A model generated the notes under the pieces. That model worked only from the letters and a program-made list of their open reading frames with translations. It had not been told where the DNA came from and did no database searches. Below are positions 7,994-19,090 of a DNA stretch of 52,877 nt, piece by piece. The position numbers and the translations under genes were made by a program. This stretch comes from Azonexus sp. (lineage in GTDB: Bacteria; Pseudomonadota; Gammaproteobacteria; Burkholderiales; Rhodocyclaceae), in NCBI GenBank assembly GCA_030824535.1, contig JAVBXO010000069.1, forward strand, positions 1-52,877, written 5' to 3'. Numbering within the stretch: position 1 is the first letter of the stretch; every line of letters begins with the position of its first letter.

Positions 7994-10554
7994 TGCGCTG
8001 GCTCCTCGGGCGTGCTCTCGGCTTCGCTGAGCACGGCCAGGAGCTTGGCAAACAGCGCGTCGGGGGCGACGGGTTTGGTGATGAAGTCGTTCATGCCGGC
8101 CGCCAGGCAGCGCCGGCGATCCTCGACGAAGGCGTTGGCGGTCATGGCCAGGATCGGCACCCTGGCGTATTGCGGCAACTGGCGGATGCGGCGGGCGGCT
8201 TCCAGGCCGTCGAGATTGGGCATCTGCATGTCCATCAGGATCAGGTCATAGTGATTTTCCGTCGCCAGACGCACGGCCTGCACGCCATCCTCGGCGATAT
8301 CCGCGGTCAGGCCGGCATCTTCAAGCAGGATCAGGGTGATTTCGCGATTGATCGGATCATCCTCGGCGACCAGCAGGTGTCGGCCGGCAAAGTCCCGGCG
8401 CAGGAGCGGTGCGGCATCCACATTGGCGGAGGGTGATAGCTCGTGCACGGCGGTGCTGGCTCTTTTGAGGCGTGCCGTAAACCAGAAACAACTACCCAAT
8501 CCCAGGGTGCTCGTTGCGCCAGCGCTGCCCCCCATCAGTTCTGCCAGTTTGCGGGTGATCGCCAGGCCCAGGCCGGTGCCGCCGTACTTGCGTGTGGTGC
8601 CGTTATCGGCTTGTTCAAAGGCGGAAAATAGCTTGGGCAAGGTTTCTTGCGGAATACCGATGCCGGTATCGCTGACGGAAAAGCGTAACAGCAGATCGTC
8701 CGGGCGTTCTTCGAGGGTATCAACACGCAAAATGATGCTGCCTTGTTCAGTGAACTTGAGGGCATTGGATGCGTAATTGAGCAGGGCTTGTTGCAGCCGG
8801 GTCGGGTCGCCACGCAGCCGACTGGGCAGCGGCGGGACTTCGCAGTGCAGGCTCAGGTTTTTGGCCCGGGCCTTGTGTTGCAACATTGAGGCAACTATTT
8901 CAAGGAGCTGGCCGATATTCAGGTCAATCTCATCGATCAGCAGTTTGTCGGCCTCGATCTTGGAAAGGTCGAGAACAGCATTGATGATGTTCAGCAGGTG
9001 GCTGCTGGCATCTTCGAGCTTGTCGAGATATCCGGCCTGTCTGGCGCTGATGCCCTCGCGCCGGATCAGGTGGGCCATGCCACTGATGGCATTGAGCGGG
9101 GTGCGGATTTCATGGCTCATGTTGGCCAAAAAGGAACTCTTGGCGCGGTTGGCGGCTTCGGCGGCATCCTTGGCCACGACCAGCGCCTGGGTGCGTTTTT
9201 CGACCAGCTGTTCAAGTTGCTGCTGGTATTGCTCGAGTTCCGCCTTGCTGCGGTTACGGGCGCTGATATCGCGCATGAAGACGAAAATCTGTCCGCCGTC
9301 GACAGCGAGGTAGGTGGTGCTGACTTCAACCGGCCAGAGCGAGCCATCCTTGCGCCGGTGCAGGGTTTCGAACTGCTCCCGGCCATGAGCCATGAGATAG
9401 TCGATGCGCTCGTTGACGAAGCCGGGTTGAGCATTGGCGTCGAGGTCAGGAATGCGCAATTGCAGCAGTTCTTCGCGGCTGTAGCCGGACAGCTGGCAAT
9501 AGGTGGGATTGACCTCAAGCAGCCGGCCTTCGCCATCGCTATGCCAGAAACCGTCGAGGGTGGTGTCGAGGATGCTGCGCAGGGATTCGTAACTGTTGCG
9601 CAGTGCCCGTTCGATCCGGCGATTATTGGTGATGTCGCGGGCGAACACCGCGATGCAGTAGGGTGTACTGCGGCCTTCGCCGATCACCGGGGCGATGCTG
9701 AGCACCAGCGTGCGCTGCTCCGCGAGCAACTCGTGTTCGCAGCTGAAAGCGCCTTCGCTGATGGCTCGTCGGTAAAGCGCGCGCCAGATCTCGGCCTGGC
9801 CGGGAAACAAGGCCTCGGGTAGCGTGCCGAGGGCCACGGGGGGGTGACCCTGGCGTTCACAATACTGTTGCAGCCCGCGGTTGAGCATGGTCAGTGCGAA
9901 GTTGTCGATATCGACGGTCCACACCAGGTCGGAGGAACTGTCCAGCGTAGCTTTGAGCTGGGCTTGCGAGTAGGCTAGTTTTTCCCCGATCTGCTTGCCT
10001 TGCTCGATTTCGCGCATCAGTTCGAGGGCGACACCGGAGAGCTTTTCGTAGGTCGAGAGCACCAGGCTGATCAGTAGCCGGTGCGAACTGCTCATGATTT
10101 TTTCCGCGCGCAGCCTGGCCTCGGGGAAGGACAGCCCGTCCTGCAGGCCGAGCACGATGAGGCCGAGATTGCGGTCAGACTGGAGGATGTGCGCGGCCAG
10201 CCACTGCGTCAGGAAGGCGCGGGCATCGGCGAAAAACAGTTCCGGGTCGCTCTGGCGCTCGGCCGTCAGCGCCTGGACCTTGAGGATGAAGGCCTCATGC
10301 TCGGCGCGATGCAGGCGTTCCAGTTCATTGTCGGGAAAGTGCGCGTGCCAGACGCCTTCCTCGGTCTGAAAATGGTAAACGGTGTAGGCGACCAGCTCCT
10401 GCAATAACTGCTCGGCGTCCAGCCGCTGTTCCTGCAGGATGCTTTGCCGGGCCAAGGCATTGAGCAGCTCGACCAGATGCTGGTGCTGGGCATCGATGGC
10501 AGGCAGTCCAATATTGAAACTTTCGCTCCATGGAAAAATCTCGACTGCATTCAT
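7990..10554 (-). CDS. Hemerythrin-PAS-PAS hybrid sensor histidine kinase with C-terminal receiver
   Basis: N-terminal hemerythrin motifs ([28 protein letters not shown]), PAS boxes, His[19 protein letters not shown], HATPase [32 protein letters not shown]. Confidence 0.95.
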   Translation of the reverse strand: MNAVEIFPWSESFNIGLPAIDAQHQHLVELLNALARQSILQEQRLDAEQLLQELVAYTVYHFQTEEGVWHAHFPDNELERLHRAEHEAFILKVQALTAERQSDPELFFADARAFLTQWLAAHILQSDRNLGLIVLGLQDGLSFPEARLRAEKIMSSSHRLLISLVLSTYEKLSGVALELMREIEQGKQIGEKLAYSQAQLKATLDSSSDLVWTVDIDNFALTMLNRGLQQYCERQGHPPVALGTLPEALFPGQAEIWRALYRRAISEGAFSCEHELLAEQRTLVLSIAPVIGEGRSTPYCIAVFARDITNNRRIERALRNSYESLRSILDTTLDGFWHSDGEGRLLEVNPTYCQLSGYSREELLQLRIPDLDANAQPGFVNERIDYLMAHGREQFETLHRRKDGSLWPVEVSTTYLAVDGGQIFVFMRDISARNRSKAELEQYQQQLEQLVEKRTQALVVAKDAAEAANRAKSSFLANMSHEIRTPLNAISGMAHLIRREGISARQAGYLDKLEDASSHLLNIINAVLDLSKIEADKLLIDEIDLNIGQLLEIVASMLQHKARAKNLSLHCEVPPLPSRLRGDPTRLQQALLNYASNALKFTEQGSIILRVDTLEERPDDLLLRFSVSDTGIGIPQETLPKLFSAFEQADNGTTRKYGGTGLGLAITRKLAELMGGSAGATSTLGLGSCFWFTARLKRASTAVHELSPSANVDAAPLLRRDFAGRHLLVAEDDPINREITLILLEDAGLTADIAEDGVQAVRLATENHYDLILMDMQMPNLDGLEAARRIRQLPQYARVPILAMTANAFVEDRRRCLAAGMNDFITKPVAPDALFAKLLAVLSEAESTPEEPAH

Positions 10555-10692
10555 TCCTGATTCCAAGGCTGGTTTTGACGGACTGCGCATGAACTCAATG
10601 AGCGTTCATGCGGCAGGATCGTTAATTATGCCTTGTCAATTGGTGCTTCAGGGAGCGATTAGCGAGCGCCTGACGGGAATGTTATTGCCAGC

Positions 10693-11085
10693 TTAGTGCC
10701 GGGAAAACAGGTCGCGAATCTTGCACAGGGTGGTCGTGACGTCGAAGCGCGGGTCGGGCAGGGCCTGGCCGGCAAGGATGCTGGTGATGGCGCAGGCCGG
10801 ATCCTTTTCGCCGGTCAGCAGCACCTGCGTACCGCGCTTGCGCAGGTGGCGGATGAAGCCGTCGCCGGCGCTGGCAGCAACGACAATGTCGACGCCGTCA
10901 AGTGGATGGGCGCGGTCATCCGCGAAAACGTGCAGCACTTCGTCCTTGGCAAGGTCGATGCGTTGCGGCGCCGGCAGCAATTGGTTGGAGCGATGCTCCG
11001 CCAAGTCGTAGAGCAACCATTGACGGGTCTGCCCGGCATGGCCGCTGACTTCGGTGAAATCCTTGGTGGCGATGGCAATTTTCAT
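10693..11085 (-). CDS. NifB/NifX-type (dinitrogenase iron-molybdenum cofactor) domain protein
   Basis: MKIAIATKDFTEVSGHAGQTRQWLLYDL, GVDIVVAASAGDGFIRHLRKRGTQVLLTGE. Confidence 0.8.
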   Translation of the reverse strand: MKIAIATKDFTEVSGHAGQTRQWLLYDLAEHRSNQLLPAPQRIDLAKDEVLHVFADDRAHPLDGVDIVVAASAGDGFIRHLRKRGTQVLLTGEKDPACAITSILAGQALPDPRFDVTTTLCKIRDLFSRH

Positions 11086-11150
11086 GATTGGCGTAAACCG
11101 AACGAGACTTTCTGTGGTTAGCAATTTTTGCGCCAAAGAGACATCGGTTT

Positions 11151-11354
11151 TTACCAACGGTGACCATGATGGCGGTGCTCACCACCGTAATAACGCGGTC
11201 CCGGGGCATAGTAGGGGGCTGGGGCGTAATAGGGTGCCGGCCGGACGACCTCAATGCGTGGTCCGACATACGCAACGCGCGGCGGCACGACGGTGCAGGC
11301 GCCAAGGCTGAAGAGCGCAGTCAGCAGGGCGAGGGTTTTGAGGCATTTCGACAT
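11151..11354 (-). CDS. Small putative lipoprotein, Pro/Tyr-rich
   Basis: Signal peptide with lipobox LGAC, then APYYAP repeats and a His-rich tail. Confidence 0.7.
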   Translation of the reverse strand: MSKCLKTLALLTALFSLGACTVVPPRVAYVGPRIEVVRPAPYYAPAPYYAPGPRYYGGEHRHHGHRW

Positions 11355-11453
11355 GATATTTTCCGTGGTGTTGATGACTGTAATAACGCGCCAGCGGCAG
11401 GATGGCCTGACTGCGTGGTGTACGGAGTTGTGTCGAGATGTAAGCCGGGGTTG

Positions 11454-11948
11454 TCAGGCCGGGTTGGCGGGCGGTTGATTGAGTTGTTGGCGACGGGCTT
11501 CGAATTCCTTGCGCAGTTCGCGGCGCAGCAGGGCCGAGCGGTGGCGGCGGATTTCATCCGGGGTTTGCGCGAGCAGCGGCGGCACGGTGGTTGGCTGGCC
11601 CTGCTCGTCGACGGCGACCATGGTCAGGAAGCAGCTGTTGGCGTGGCGGACGATCTGTTCGCGAATGCTCTCGGTGAGCACCTTGATGCCGATTTCCATC
11701 GAGGTGTTGCCGGTGTAATTGACCGAGGCCAGGAAGGTCACCAGTTCGCCGACGTGGATGGGCTGGCGGAACATCACCTGGTCCACCGACAGGGTCACGA
11801 CGTATTGGCCGGCGTAACGGCTGGCGCAGGCGTAAGCGACCTGATCGAGCAATTTCAGGATGGTGCCGCCATGGACGTTGCCGGAAAAATTGGCCATGTC
11901 CGGGGTCATCAGCACGGTCATGGCGAGTTGGTGTTTGGGCAGATGCAT
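11454..11948 (-). CDS. Acyl-CoA thioesterase, hotdog fold (YciA-like)
   Basis: NVHGGTILKLLDQVAYACASRYAG and SVDQVMFRQPIHVGELV. Confidence 0.88.
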   Translation of the reverse strand: MHLPKHQLAMTVLMTPDMANFSGNVHGGTILKLLDQVAYACASRYAGQYVVTLSVDQVMFRQPIHVGELVTFLASVNYTGNTSMEIGIKVLTESIREQIVRHANSCFLTMVAVDEQGQPTTVPPLLAQTPDEIRRHRSALLRRELRKEFEARRQQLNQPPANPA

Positions 11949-12022
11949 CGTATCGCTCCAGAAAATGAAAAACGGCCAGTGACGGGTGAGCGTCGCTGGC
12001 CGAAGTTTAGTTCAGGCGGGCT

Positions 12023-13600
12023 TCAGGCCGGGGCCGAGCTGCGGATCAGGTGATCAAAGGCGCTGAGCGAGGCGGTGGCGCCGGCGCCCATGGCGATGAT
12101 GATCTGCTTGTACGGCACGGTCGTGCAGTCGCCGGCGGCGAAAACACCGGGAAGGCTGGTCTGGCCCTTGGCGTCGATTTCGATTTCGCCCCTTTTTGAC
12201 AGGTCGACCGCAGATTTCAGCCAGTCGGTGTTGGGCAGCAGGCCGATCTGCACGAAGATGCCTTCGAGCGCTACATGCCGGCTGTCGCCGCTGACGCGAT
12301 CCTGATAGGTGATGCCGTTGACCTTCTGGCCGTCACCGGTGACTTCGGTGGTCAGGGCCTGGGTGATGACCGTGACGTTGGGCAGGCTGAACAGCTTCTT
12401 CTGCAAAACGGCGTCGGCGCGCAATTGGCCGTCGAACTCCAGCAAGCTCACATGGGCGACGATGCCGGCAAGGTCGATGGCGGCCTCGACGCCGGAGTTG
12501 CCGCCGCCGATGACGGCGACGCGCTTGCCCTTGAACAGCGGACCGTCGCAATGCGGGCAGAAGCAGACGCCCTTGGCCTTGTATTCCTGTTCGCCAGGAA
12601 CGCCCATTTCACGCCAGCGAGCGCCGGTCGACAGGATCACCGAGCGGGCTTGCAGACGCGCGCCGTTTTCCAGCTCGATGCCGATCAGGCCGCCGCCGGG
12701 TTTGCCAACATCGCTGGCCGGGAGCAGTTTGGTGGCGCGCTGCAGGTTCATGACATCGACGTCGTAGGCCTTGACGTGCTGTTCAAGTGCCATGGCCAGT
12801 TTCGGGCCGTCGGTTTCCTTGACCGAAATGAAGTTCTCGATGGTCATGGTGTCCATGACCTGGCCGCCAAAACGCTCGGCGACGACGCCGGTGCGAATGC
12901 CCTTGCGCGCGGCGTAGATCGCCGCAGCCGCGCCGGCCGGACCGCCGCCGACAACCAATACGTCGAATGTTTCTTTTTTGCCGAGTTCTTCGGCAGCGCG
13001 GGCAGCAGCGCCGGTGTCGACCTTGGCCAGGATTTCCTCGATCAGCATGCGGCCGGCGCCGAATTCGGCGTCGTTCAGGTAGGTGGTCGGCACGGCCATG
13101 ATCTGGCGGGCATTAACCTCGTCCTGGAACATCGCGCCGTCGATCATCGTGCTGCTGACGTTCGGATTGAGTACGGCCATCAGGTTCAGCGCCTGGACGA
13201 CGTCGGGGCAGTTGTGGCAAGTCAGCGAGATGTAGGTCTCGAACTTGAAGTTGCCGGGCAGGGCCTTGATCTGCTCGATGACCGACTGCTCGACCTTGGG
13301 TGGGTGACCACCGGTTTGCAGCAGCGCGAGGACCAGCGACGTGAATTCATGGCCCATGGGGATGCCGGCAAAATGGATGCGCGGCGTTTCGCCGGGCAGG
13401 CCGATGGCGAAGGACGGGCGTCGCGTTGCGCTGCCGTTTTCGCGCAGGCTGATCTTGCTGGAAAGTTCGGCAATATCGACCAGCAGCCCACGCATTTCCT
13501 GGGCCTTGAGGCTGTCGTCGAAACTGGCGACGAGTTCGATGGGGCGTTGCAGTTTTTCGAGGTAGGCCTTCAATTGGGCCTTGATATTGGCATCGAGCAT
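12023..13600 (-). CDS. ahpF: Alkyl hydroperoxide reductase subunit F
   Basis: N-terminal [14 protein letters not shown] motifs [17 protein letters not shown], Cxx[19 protein letters not shown]. Confidence 0.96.
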   Translation of the reverse strand: MLDANIKAQLKAYLEKLQRPIELVASFDDSLKAQEMRGLLVDIAELSSKISLRENGSATRRPSFAIGLPGETPRIHFAGIPMGHEFTSLVLALLQTGGHPPKVEQSVIEQIKALPGNFKFETYISLTCHNCPDVVQALNLMAVLNPNVSSTMIDGAMFQDEVNARQIMAVPTTYLNDAEFGAGRMLIEEILAKVDTGAAARAAEELGKKETFDVLVVGGGPAGAAAAIYAARKGIRTGVVAERFGGQVMDTMTIENFISVKETDGPKLAMALEQHVKAYDVDVMNLQRATKLLPASDVGKPGGGLIGIELENGARLQARSVILSTGARWREMGVPGEQEYKAKGVCFCPHCDGPLFKGKRVAVIGGGNSGVEAAIDLAGIVAHVSLLEFDGQLRADAVLQKKLFSLPNVTVITQALTTEVTGDGQKVNGITYQDRVSGDSRHVALEGIFVQIGLLPNTDWLKSAVDLSKRGEIEIDAKGQTSLPGVFAAGDCTTVPYKQIIIAMGAGATASLSAFDHLIRSSAPA

Positions 13601-13631
13601 GGCTGTTCTCTCTTTTTTTGAATTTCACTGC

Positions 13632-13655
13632 TTTTTTGCGGTTGACCGCAAAAAA
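13632..13655. terminator. Perfect palindrome TTTTTTGCGGT-TG-ACCGCAAAAAA, possible bidirectional terminator
   Basis: 11-bp perfect arms with flanking T/A tracts between ahpC and ahpF. Confidence 0.6.
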
Positions 13656-13686
13656 GGACTGGAATCCAGCTGGCGTTTAGGATCGA

Positions 13687-13726
13687 GGATCGAGGATTCA
13701 GCGAGTTTGTGCTCAATCCTCGATCC
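13687..13726. repeat. Inverted repeat GGATCGAGGATT...AATCCTCGATCC
   Basis: 12-bp perfect arms, 16-nt loop, ahpC-ahpF intergenic region. Confidence 0.7.
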
Positions 13727-13743
13727 TATTAGCTAACAACTAC

Positions 13744-14307
13744 TTAGATCTTGCCGACCAGGTCGAGCGACGGGGTCAGGGTCTCGGCGCCTTCTTTCCA
13801 CTTGGCCGGACAGACTTCACCCGGGTGCGAGGCGGTGTATTGGGCGGCCTTCAGCTTGCGCAGGGTTTCGGAGACGTCACGGGCGATTTCGTTGGAGTGG
13901 ATTTCAACGGTCTTGATCACGCCATCCGGATTGATGACGAAGGTGCCGCGCAGGGCCAGGCCTTCAGCGTCGATATGCACGTCGAAAGCGCGGGTCAGGG
14001 CGTGGGTCGGGTCGCCGACCAGCGGGAACTGGGCCTTGCCGACGGCTGGCGAGGTTTCGTGCCAGACCTTGTGCGAGAAGTGGGTGTCGGTCGTGACGAT
14101 GTAGATCTCGGCGCCAGCCTTCTGGAATTCAGCGTAGTTGTTGGCTGCGTCTTCGATTTCGGTCGGGCAGTTGAAGGTGAAGGCGGCCGGCATGAAGATC
14201 ACGACGGACCACTTGCCCTTCAGGCTGGCTTCGGTGACTTCGATGAACTTGCCATTGTGGAAAGCCTGGGCCTTGAACGGTTGAACCTGGGTATTGATGA
14301 GCGACAT
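13744..14307 (-). CDS. ahpC: Alkyl hydroperoxide reductase subunit C (peroxiredoxin)
   Basis: AFTFNCPTEIEDAANNYAEFQKAGAEIYIVTTDTHFSHKVWHE, C-terminal EVCPAKWKEG. Confidence 0.97.
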   Translation of the reverse strand: MSLINTQVQPFKAQAFHNGKFIEVTEASLKGKWSVVIFMPAAFTFNCPTEIEDAANNYAEFQKAGAEIYIVTTDTHFSHKVWHETSPAVGKAQFPLVGDPTHALTRAFDVHIDAEGLALRGTFVINPDGVIKTVEIHSNEIARDVSETLRKLKAAQYTASHPGEVCPAKWKEGAETLTPSLDLVGKI

Positions 14308-14439
14308 GGGTTTCTCCTGGGTGAGTTGGGTGGCGTTGCGTTGAACACGGATTGCATCTTAGGCGTGCTGGAGCGATTGCTCCAATTGATTGCTGCAATA
14401 GCGTGGATTAAATTTTGCTATCGACTGGCGACAGGCTAC

Positions 14440-14474
14440 TACCAAAGAACTATTCGCCGTCTAGTTCCTTGGTA
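14440..14474. repeat. Imperfect inverted repeat TACCAAAGAACTA-N9-TAGTTCCTTGGTA
   Basis: 12 of 13 bp paired, located between divergent ahpC and napD. Confidence 0.6.
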
Positions 14475-14596
14475 TGGCGGGCCATTCTCCAAGGGTATGG
14501 AATTGATGTGGGTCAAGTGAATGCCTTCCCGCATCGGAGAGATTGACCCCCGTGACGGCCATTTGCTGCTGTCGGCAACCCGGAGGTCGAACCGCA

Positions 14597-14857
14597 ATGA
14601 ACATTTCCAGCGCCATCCTGCACGTCGCGCCAGCGCATCTCGCCGAGGCGACTGCCATCCTTCGCGGCATGTCCGGTGTGGAAATTCACGCGGCCAGTCC
14701 GGAAGGAAAGCTGATCGTCGTTCTGGAGGATGACGATCTCGAAGCGGCTGCCAATAAATACGTAGCCCTGCATGGTGTCCCCGGCGTCGCATCGGTGGCC
14801 ATGGTTTATCAGTTCAGCGACGACGAATCAGAAGATACCGAGGAGGTAGCAGCGTGA
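14597..14857 (+). CDS. napD: Periplasmic nitrate reductase chaperone NapD
   Basis: Position immediately upstream of nap[42 protein letters not shown]. Confidence 0.9.
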   Translation: MNISSAILHVAPAHLAEATAILRGMSGVEIHAASPEGKLIVVLEDDDLEAAANKYVALHGVPGVASVAMVYQFSDDESEDTEEVAA

Positions 14858-17367
14858 AACTCAATCGACGCGATTTCATCAAGGCCAACGCCGCTGCGGC
14901 AGCGATGTCGGCTGCCGGCATGGCCGTGCCGACGGCAGCCGTTGCCGCCGGTACGGACGGCATCCGCTGGGACAAGGCCGCCTGCCGTTTCTGCGGCACC
15001 GGTTGCGGGGTGCTGGTCGGCACCCAGGAAGGCCGCGTGGTGGCCACCCAGGGTGATCCGGATGCGCCGGTCAATCGTGGCCTGAACTGCATCAAGGGTT
15101 ATTTCCTGTCGAAGATCATGTACGGCGCCGACCGCCTGAAGACGCCGCTGCTGCGTATGAAGGACGGCAAATTTGACAAGAACGGCGAGTTCGCGCCGAT
15201 CTCGTGGAAGCAGGCCTTCGACATCATGGAAGAAAAGTGCAAGGCCGTGCTCAAGGCCAAGGGACCGAACGGCATTGCCATGTTCGGCTCGGGGCAGTGG
15301 ACGATCTGGGAAGGCTACGCCGCCTCCAAGCTGTGGAAGGCCGGCTTCCGTTCCAACAACCTCGACCCCAATGCCCGCCATTGCATGGCCTCGGCCGTTG
15401 CCGGCTTCATGCGCACCTTCGGCATCGACGAGCCGATGGGCTGCTACGACGATATCGAACATGCCGACGCCTTCTTCCTGTGGGGTTCGAACATGGCCGA
15501 GATGCATCCGATCCTGTGGACGCGCATCACCGACCGCAAGCTGTCGAATACCAATGTCAAGGTTGGCGTGCTGTCCACCTTCGAACATCGCTCTTTCGAA
15601 CTCGCCGACATCCCCATGGTGTTCAAGCCGAACACCGACCTGGCCATCCTCAATTTCATCTGCCATCACATCATCTCGACCGGCAAGGTGAATCAGGACT
15701 TCGTCAGCAAGCACGTCAATTTCAAGAAGGGCGAAACCGATATCGGTTTTGGCCTGCGTCCGAATCACGATCTGGAAAAGAAGGTCAGCAACAACGGTTA
15801 TCCGGACGCCGATGGCAAGCCCAAGGGCAACCCGGCCAAGGCCGACGCGATGACTTTTGACGAGTTCAAGAAATTCGTGTCCGAATACACGGCCGAAAAG
15901 GTCGAGAAGATTTCCGGTGTGGCGGCCAAGGATCTGATCGCCATGGCCAATCTGTACGCCGATCCCAAGGTCAAGTGCGTGTCTTTCTGGACCATGGGCT
16001 TCAACCAGCATACGCGCGGCACCTGGGTCAATAACATGATCTACAACGTGCACCTGCTGGTCGGCAAGATTTCCGAGCCGGGCAACAGCCCCTTCTCGCT
16101 GACCGGCCAGCCGTCCGCCTGCGGCACGGCGCGCGAAGTCGGCACCTTCTCCCATCGCCTGCCGGCCGACATGGTCGTGACCAATCCGGATCACCGCAAG
16201 CACACCGAAGAGCTCTGGCAACTGCCGGATGGCACCATTCCCGACAAGGTCGGCCTGCACGCCGTGGCCATGGCCCGCGCGCTGAAGGATGGCAAGGTCA
16301 ATTTCTACTGGAACATGTGCAACAACAACATGCAGGCCGGGCCGAACATCAACCAGGAGCTGTATCCAGGCTGGCGTAATCCGGATAACTTCATCGTTGT
16401 TTCCGACCCGTACCCGACCGTTTCGGCGATGGCCGCTGACCTCATCCTGCCGACCGCGATGTGGGTCGAAAAGGAAGGCGCCTACGGCAATGCCGAGCGC
16501 CGCACCCAGTTCTGGCGGCAGCAGGTCAAGGCCTCGGGCGAAGCGCGCTCCGACCTCTGGCAAGTCATGGAGTTCGCCAAGCGCTTCAAGGTTGAAGAAG
16601 TCTGGCCGGCCGAGTTGGTCGCCAAGGCGCCGAAGTGGAAGGGCAAGACGCTGTTCGATGTGCTTTATGCCAATGGTACGGTGGACAAGTACAAGAACAG
16701 CGAAATCCCGGCGGGCTTTGACAACGACGAATCGAAGTACTTTGGTTTCTACGTGCAGAAAGGTCTGTTCGAAGAGTACGCCGCCTTTGGTCGCGGTCAT
16801 GGTCACGATCTGGCGCCGTTTGACACTTACCACAAGGCGCGTGGCCTGCGCTGGCCGGTGGTCGATGGCAAGGAAACCCTGTGGCGCTTCCGCGAAGGCT
16901 ACGACCCTTACGTCAAGAAGGGCGAGGGCGTGAAGTTCTACGGCCACAAGGACGGCAAGGCAGTGATTTTCGCGCTGCCTTATCAGGATCCACCGGAAAT
17001 GCCGGACAAGGATTTCAACCTGTGGCTGTGCACCGGTCGGGTGCTTGAGCACTGGCATACCGGTTCGATGACCCGCCGCGTGCCCGAATTGTACAAGTCC
17101 TTCCCTGATGCCGTGGTGTTCATGCATCCGGACGATGCCAAGGAGCGTGGGCTGCAGCGCGGCATGGAAGTCAAGATCGCCTCTCGCCGTGGCGAGGTGA
17201 CGATGCGTGTTGAAACCCGCGGTCGCAACAAGCCGCCGCGTGGCCTGGTCTTCGTCCCCTTCTTCGATGCCGGACGCCTGATCAACAAACTGACCCTCGA
17301 CGCGACCTGCCCGATTTCCAAGGAAACGGATTACAAGAAGTGCGCGGTCAAGGTGACCAAGGCCTGA
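14854..17367 (+). CDS. napA: Periplasmic nitrate reductase catalytic subunit NapA
   Basis: Tat signal [20 protein letters not shown] 4Fe-4S motif, molybdopterin oxidoreductase signatures. Confidence 0.97.
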   Translation: MKLNRRDFIKANAAAAAMSAAGMAVPTAAVAAGTDGIRWDKAACRFCGTGCGVLVGTQEGRVVATQGDPDAPVNRGLNCIKGYFLSKIMYGADRLKTPLLRMKDGKFDKNGEFAPISWKQAFDIMEEKCKAVLKAKGPNGIAMFGSGQWTIWEGYAASKLWKAGFRSNNLDPNARHCMASAVAGFMRTFGIDEPMGCYDDIEHADAFFLWGSNMAEMHPILWTRITDRKLSNTNVKVGVLSTFEHRSFELADIPMVFKPNTDLAILNFICHHIISTGKVNQDFVSKHVNFKKGETDIGFGLRPNHDLEKKVSNNGYPDADGKPKGNPAKADAMTFDEFKKFVSEYTAEKVEKISGVAAKDLIAMANLYADPKVKCVSFWTMGFNQHTRGTWVNNMIYNVHLLVGKISEPGNSPFSLTGQPSACGTAREVGTFSHRLPADMVVTNPDHRKHTEELWQLPDGTIPDKVGLHAVAMARALKDGKVNFYWNMCNNNMQAGPNINQELYPGWRNPDNFIVVSDPYPTVSAMAADLILPTAMWVEKEGAYGNAERRTQFWRQQVKASGEARSDLWQVMEFAKRFKVEEVWPAELVAKAPKWKGKTLFDVLYANGTVDKYKNSEIPAGFDNDESKYFGFYVQKGLFEEYAAFGRGHGHDLAPFDTYHKARGLRWPVVDGKETLWRFREGYDPYVKKGEGVKFYGHKDGKAVIFALPYQDPPEMPDKDFNLWLCTGRVLEHWHTGSMTRRVPELYKSFPDAVVFMHPDDAKERGLQRGMEVKIASRRGEVTMRVETRGRNKPPRGLVFVPFFDAGRLINKLTLDATCPISKETDYKKCAVKVTKA

Positions 17368-17433
17368 GCCCGACAACCATAACAACGAATAGCGGCCGGC
17401 TGGCGAAGCCGGTCGTCAATCGGAGGTAAAAAG

Positions 17434-17874
17434 ATGAAATTGCTTACCACACTGGCCTTGGCTGCCGGCATCGCCCTGGGGGGGATGGGGCTGGCCGGCG
17501 CGCAGGAACTGGTCAACGAAATCGGCGGGGTGACGATCGAGGGTAATTCCAAGATCAACATGTTCCGTCCGGAAAAGGATCAGGCCAGCATTCCGCGCAA
17601 CTTCCAGAAGCAGCCGCCGCTGATTCCGCACAGCATCAAGGGCTACAACATCACCCAGAATTTCAACAAGTGCATGGATTGTCATTCCAAGGAACGGGCC
17701 GATGAAACCGGCGCCACCAAGGTCGCCAAGTCGCACTATCTGGATCGCGAAGACAACAAGTTGAAGAACATCTCGCCGCGCCGTTATTTCTGCATGCAAT
17801 GCCACGTGCCGCAGTATGACGCCAAGCCGCTCGTCGAAAATATCTACAAGCCAGCTGCCAACAAGGGGGAATGA
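17434..17874 (+). CDS. napB: Periplasmic nitrate reductase diheme cytochrome NapB
   Basis: Two CxxCH motifs (CMDCH, CMQCH), signal peptide, context. Confidence 0.95.
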   Translation: MKLLTTLALAAGIALGGMGLAGAQELVNEIGGVTIEGNSKINMFRPEKDQASIPRNFQKQPPLIPHSIKGYNITQNFNKCMDCHSKERADETGATKVAKSHYLDREDNKLKNISPRRYFCMQCHVPQYDAKPLVENIYKPAANKGE

Positions 17875-18515
17875 TGAGTCTGACTAATCTTATGCCGGGC
17901 TGGCTGAAGCGCATCGGCGCCGTGAGCGCGCTGCTCTTGTTCGTTGCCGGTGTCGTTTTCTGGGGCGGGTTCAATTGGGCGCTGGAAGCGACCAACAAGG
18001 AATCCTTCTGTATTTCCTGCCATGAAATGGAAGAAAACGTTTTCAAGGAATACCAGAACACGGTGCACTACACCAATCGCACCGGGGTGCGTGCCACCTG
18101 CCCGGATTGTCACGTGCCGAAAGAGTGGGGCCCGAAGATGATCCGCAAGATCCAGGCCTCCAACGAAGTGCTGCACAAGATTCTCGGCACCATCGATACG
18201 CCGGAAAAGTTCAACAAGAAACGTCACGAACTGGCGCAGCATGAATGGGACCGCATGAAGGCCAGCGATTCCCGCGAATGCCGCAACTGCCATCGTTACG
18301 ACTACATGGACTACACCGAGCAGGGTGATCGCCCGGCACGCGTGCATCCCAAGGCGTTTGACGAAGGCAAGACCTGTATCGACTGCCACAAGGGCATTGC
18401 CCACCAGTTGCCGGCGATCGACCAGCATATTGGCAAGCAGAACGAAGGCGCCCTGGAAATTTCACATGGCGAAAAGAAAGCGGCAGCGGAAGAGAAGGCT
18501 GTCGAGAAGAAGTAA
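17871..18515 (+). CDS. napC: Tetraheme membrane cytochrome NapC/NirT family
   Basis: Four CxxCH motifs (CISCH, CPDCH, CRNCH, CIDCH), N-terminal TM helix. Confidence 0.95.
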   Translation: MMSLTNLMPGWLKRIGAVSALLLFVAGVVFWGGFNWALEATNKESFCISCHEMEENVFKEYQNTVHYTNRTGVRATCPDCHVPKEWGPKMIRKIQASNEVLHKILGTIDTPEKFNKKRHELAQHEWDRMKASDSRECRNCHRYDYMDYTEQGDRPARVHPKAFDEGKTCIDCHKGIAHQLPAIDQHIGKQNEGALEISHGEKKAAAEEKAVEKK

Positions 18516-18533
18516 GCTCGTGACTGTCGAGTT

Positions 18534-18570
18534 TGGGCGCCTCTGGCGATTGCCGGGGCGCCTTTTTGTT
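18534..18570 (+). terminator. Rho-independent-like terminator after napC
   Basis: GGCGCC...GGCGCC stem followed by TTTTTGTTT. Confidence 0.65.
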
Positions 18571-18732
18571 TCTACTTGGCCAAAAAATGGCGAAAACGGC
18601 ACAGATTCAGGCGCTTTATTGAATAAAAGAGCGGCTGCAAAAGACTTATTGTTCAAGGTGTGCTACTTTTCCATTACTGCCGTTAGAGCGGCCAGTTTTC
18701 TTATAATTTAATGAGTAACAGGAGGCGCTTAG

Positions 18733-19032
18733 ATGAATAAATCCGAGTTGGTCGAAGTTGCTGCAAAAGAAGCTGGTATCACCAAGACTGCTGCCGAAAA
18801 GGCGCTGTCGGCCATAGTCGGTGCGGTGGTAGGCGCCGTGGCCAATGGGGAGTCCGTAACGCTGGTTGGTTTCGGGACTTTCAAATCTGCAAAGCGCGCT
18901 GCACGCACCGGAAAAAATCCGAAGACGGGTGCGACACTGAAGATCCCGGCGACTACGGTTCCGAAATTTACGGCAGGTACGGCCTTCAAGGCCGCTGTTG
19001 CCCCCAAGAAGGCAGCCGCCAAGAAGAAATAA
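18733..19032 (+). CDS. DNA-binding protein HU-beta family
   Basis: MNKSELVEVAAKEAGITKTAAEKAL...GFGTFKSAKRAARTGKNPKTG. Confidence 0.95.
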   Translation: MNKSELVEVAAKEAGITKTAAEKALSAIVGAVVGAVANGESVTLVGFGTFKSAKRAARTGKNPKTGATLKIPATTVPKFTAGTAFKAAVAPKKAAAKKK

Positions 19033-19090
19033 TCCGGCCTTTCCTGAATGCGGGGCAGGTCTTTGACATGCTCCGCTTTTTGATTTTGCA

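Noticed and set aside
12275-13621. 448-aa plus-strand ORF opposite ahpF
   Set aside because: Antisense of ahpF; no family signature.
14397-14435. Possible OxyR site upstream of ahpC (ATAG...CTAT)
   Set aside because: Half-sites do not fall at the 11-bp spacing of the OxyR consensus; only isolated tetranucleotides match.
14809-17385. 858-aa minus-strand ORF opposite napA
   Set aside because: Mirror ORF caused by GC-rich codon usage; napA on the plus strand has full family signatures.
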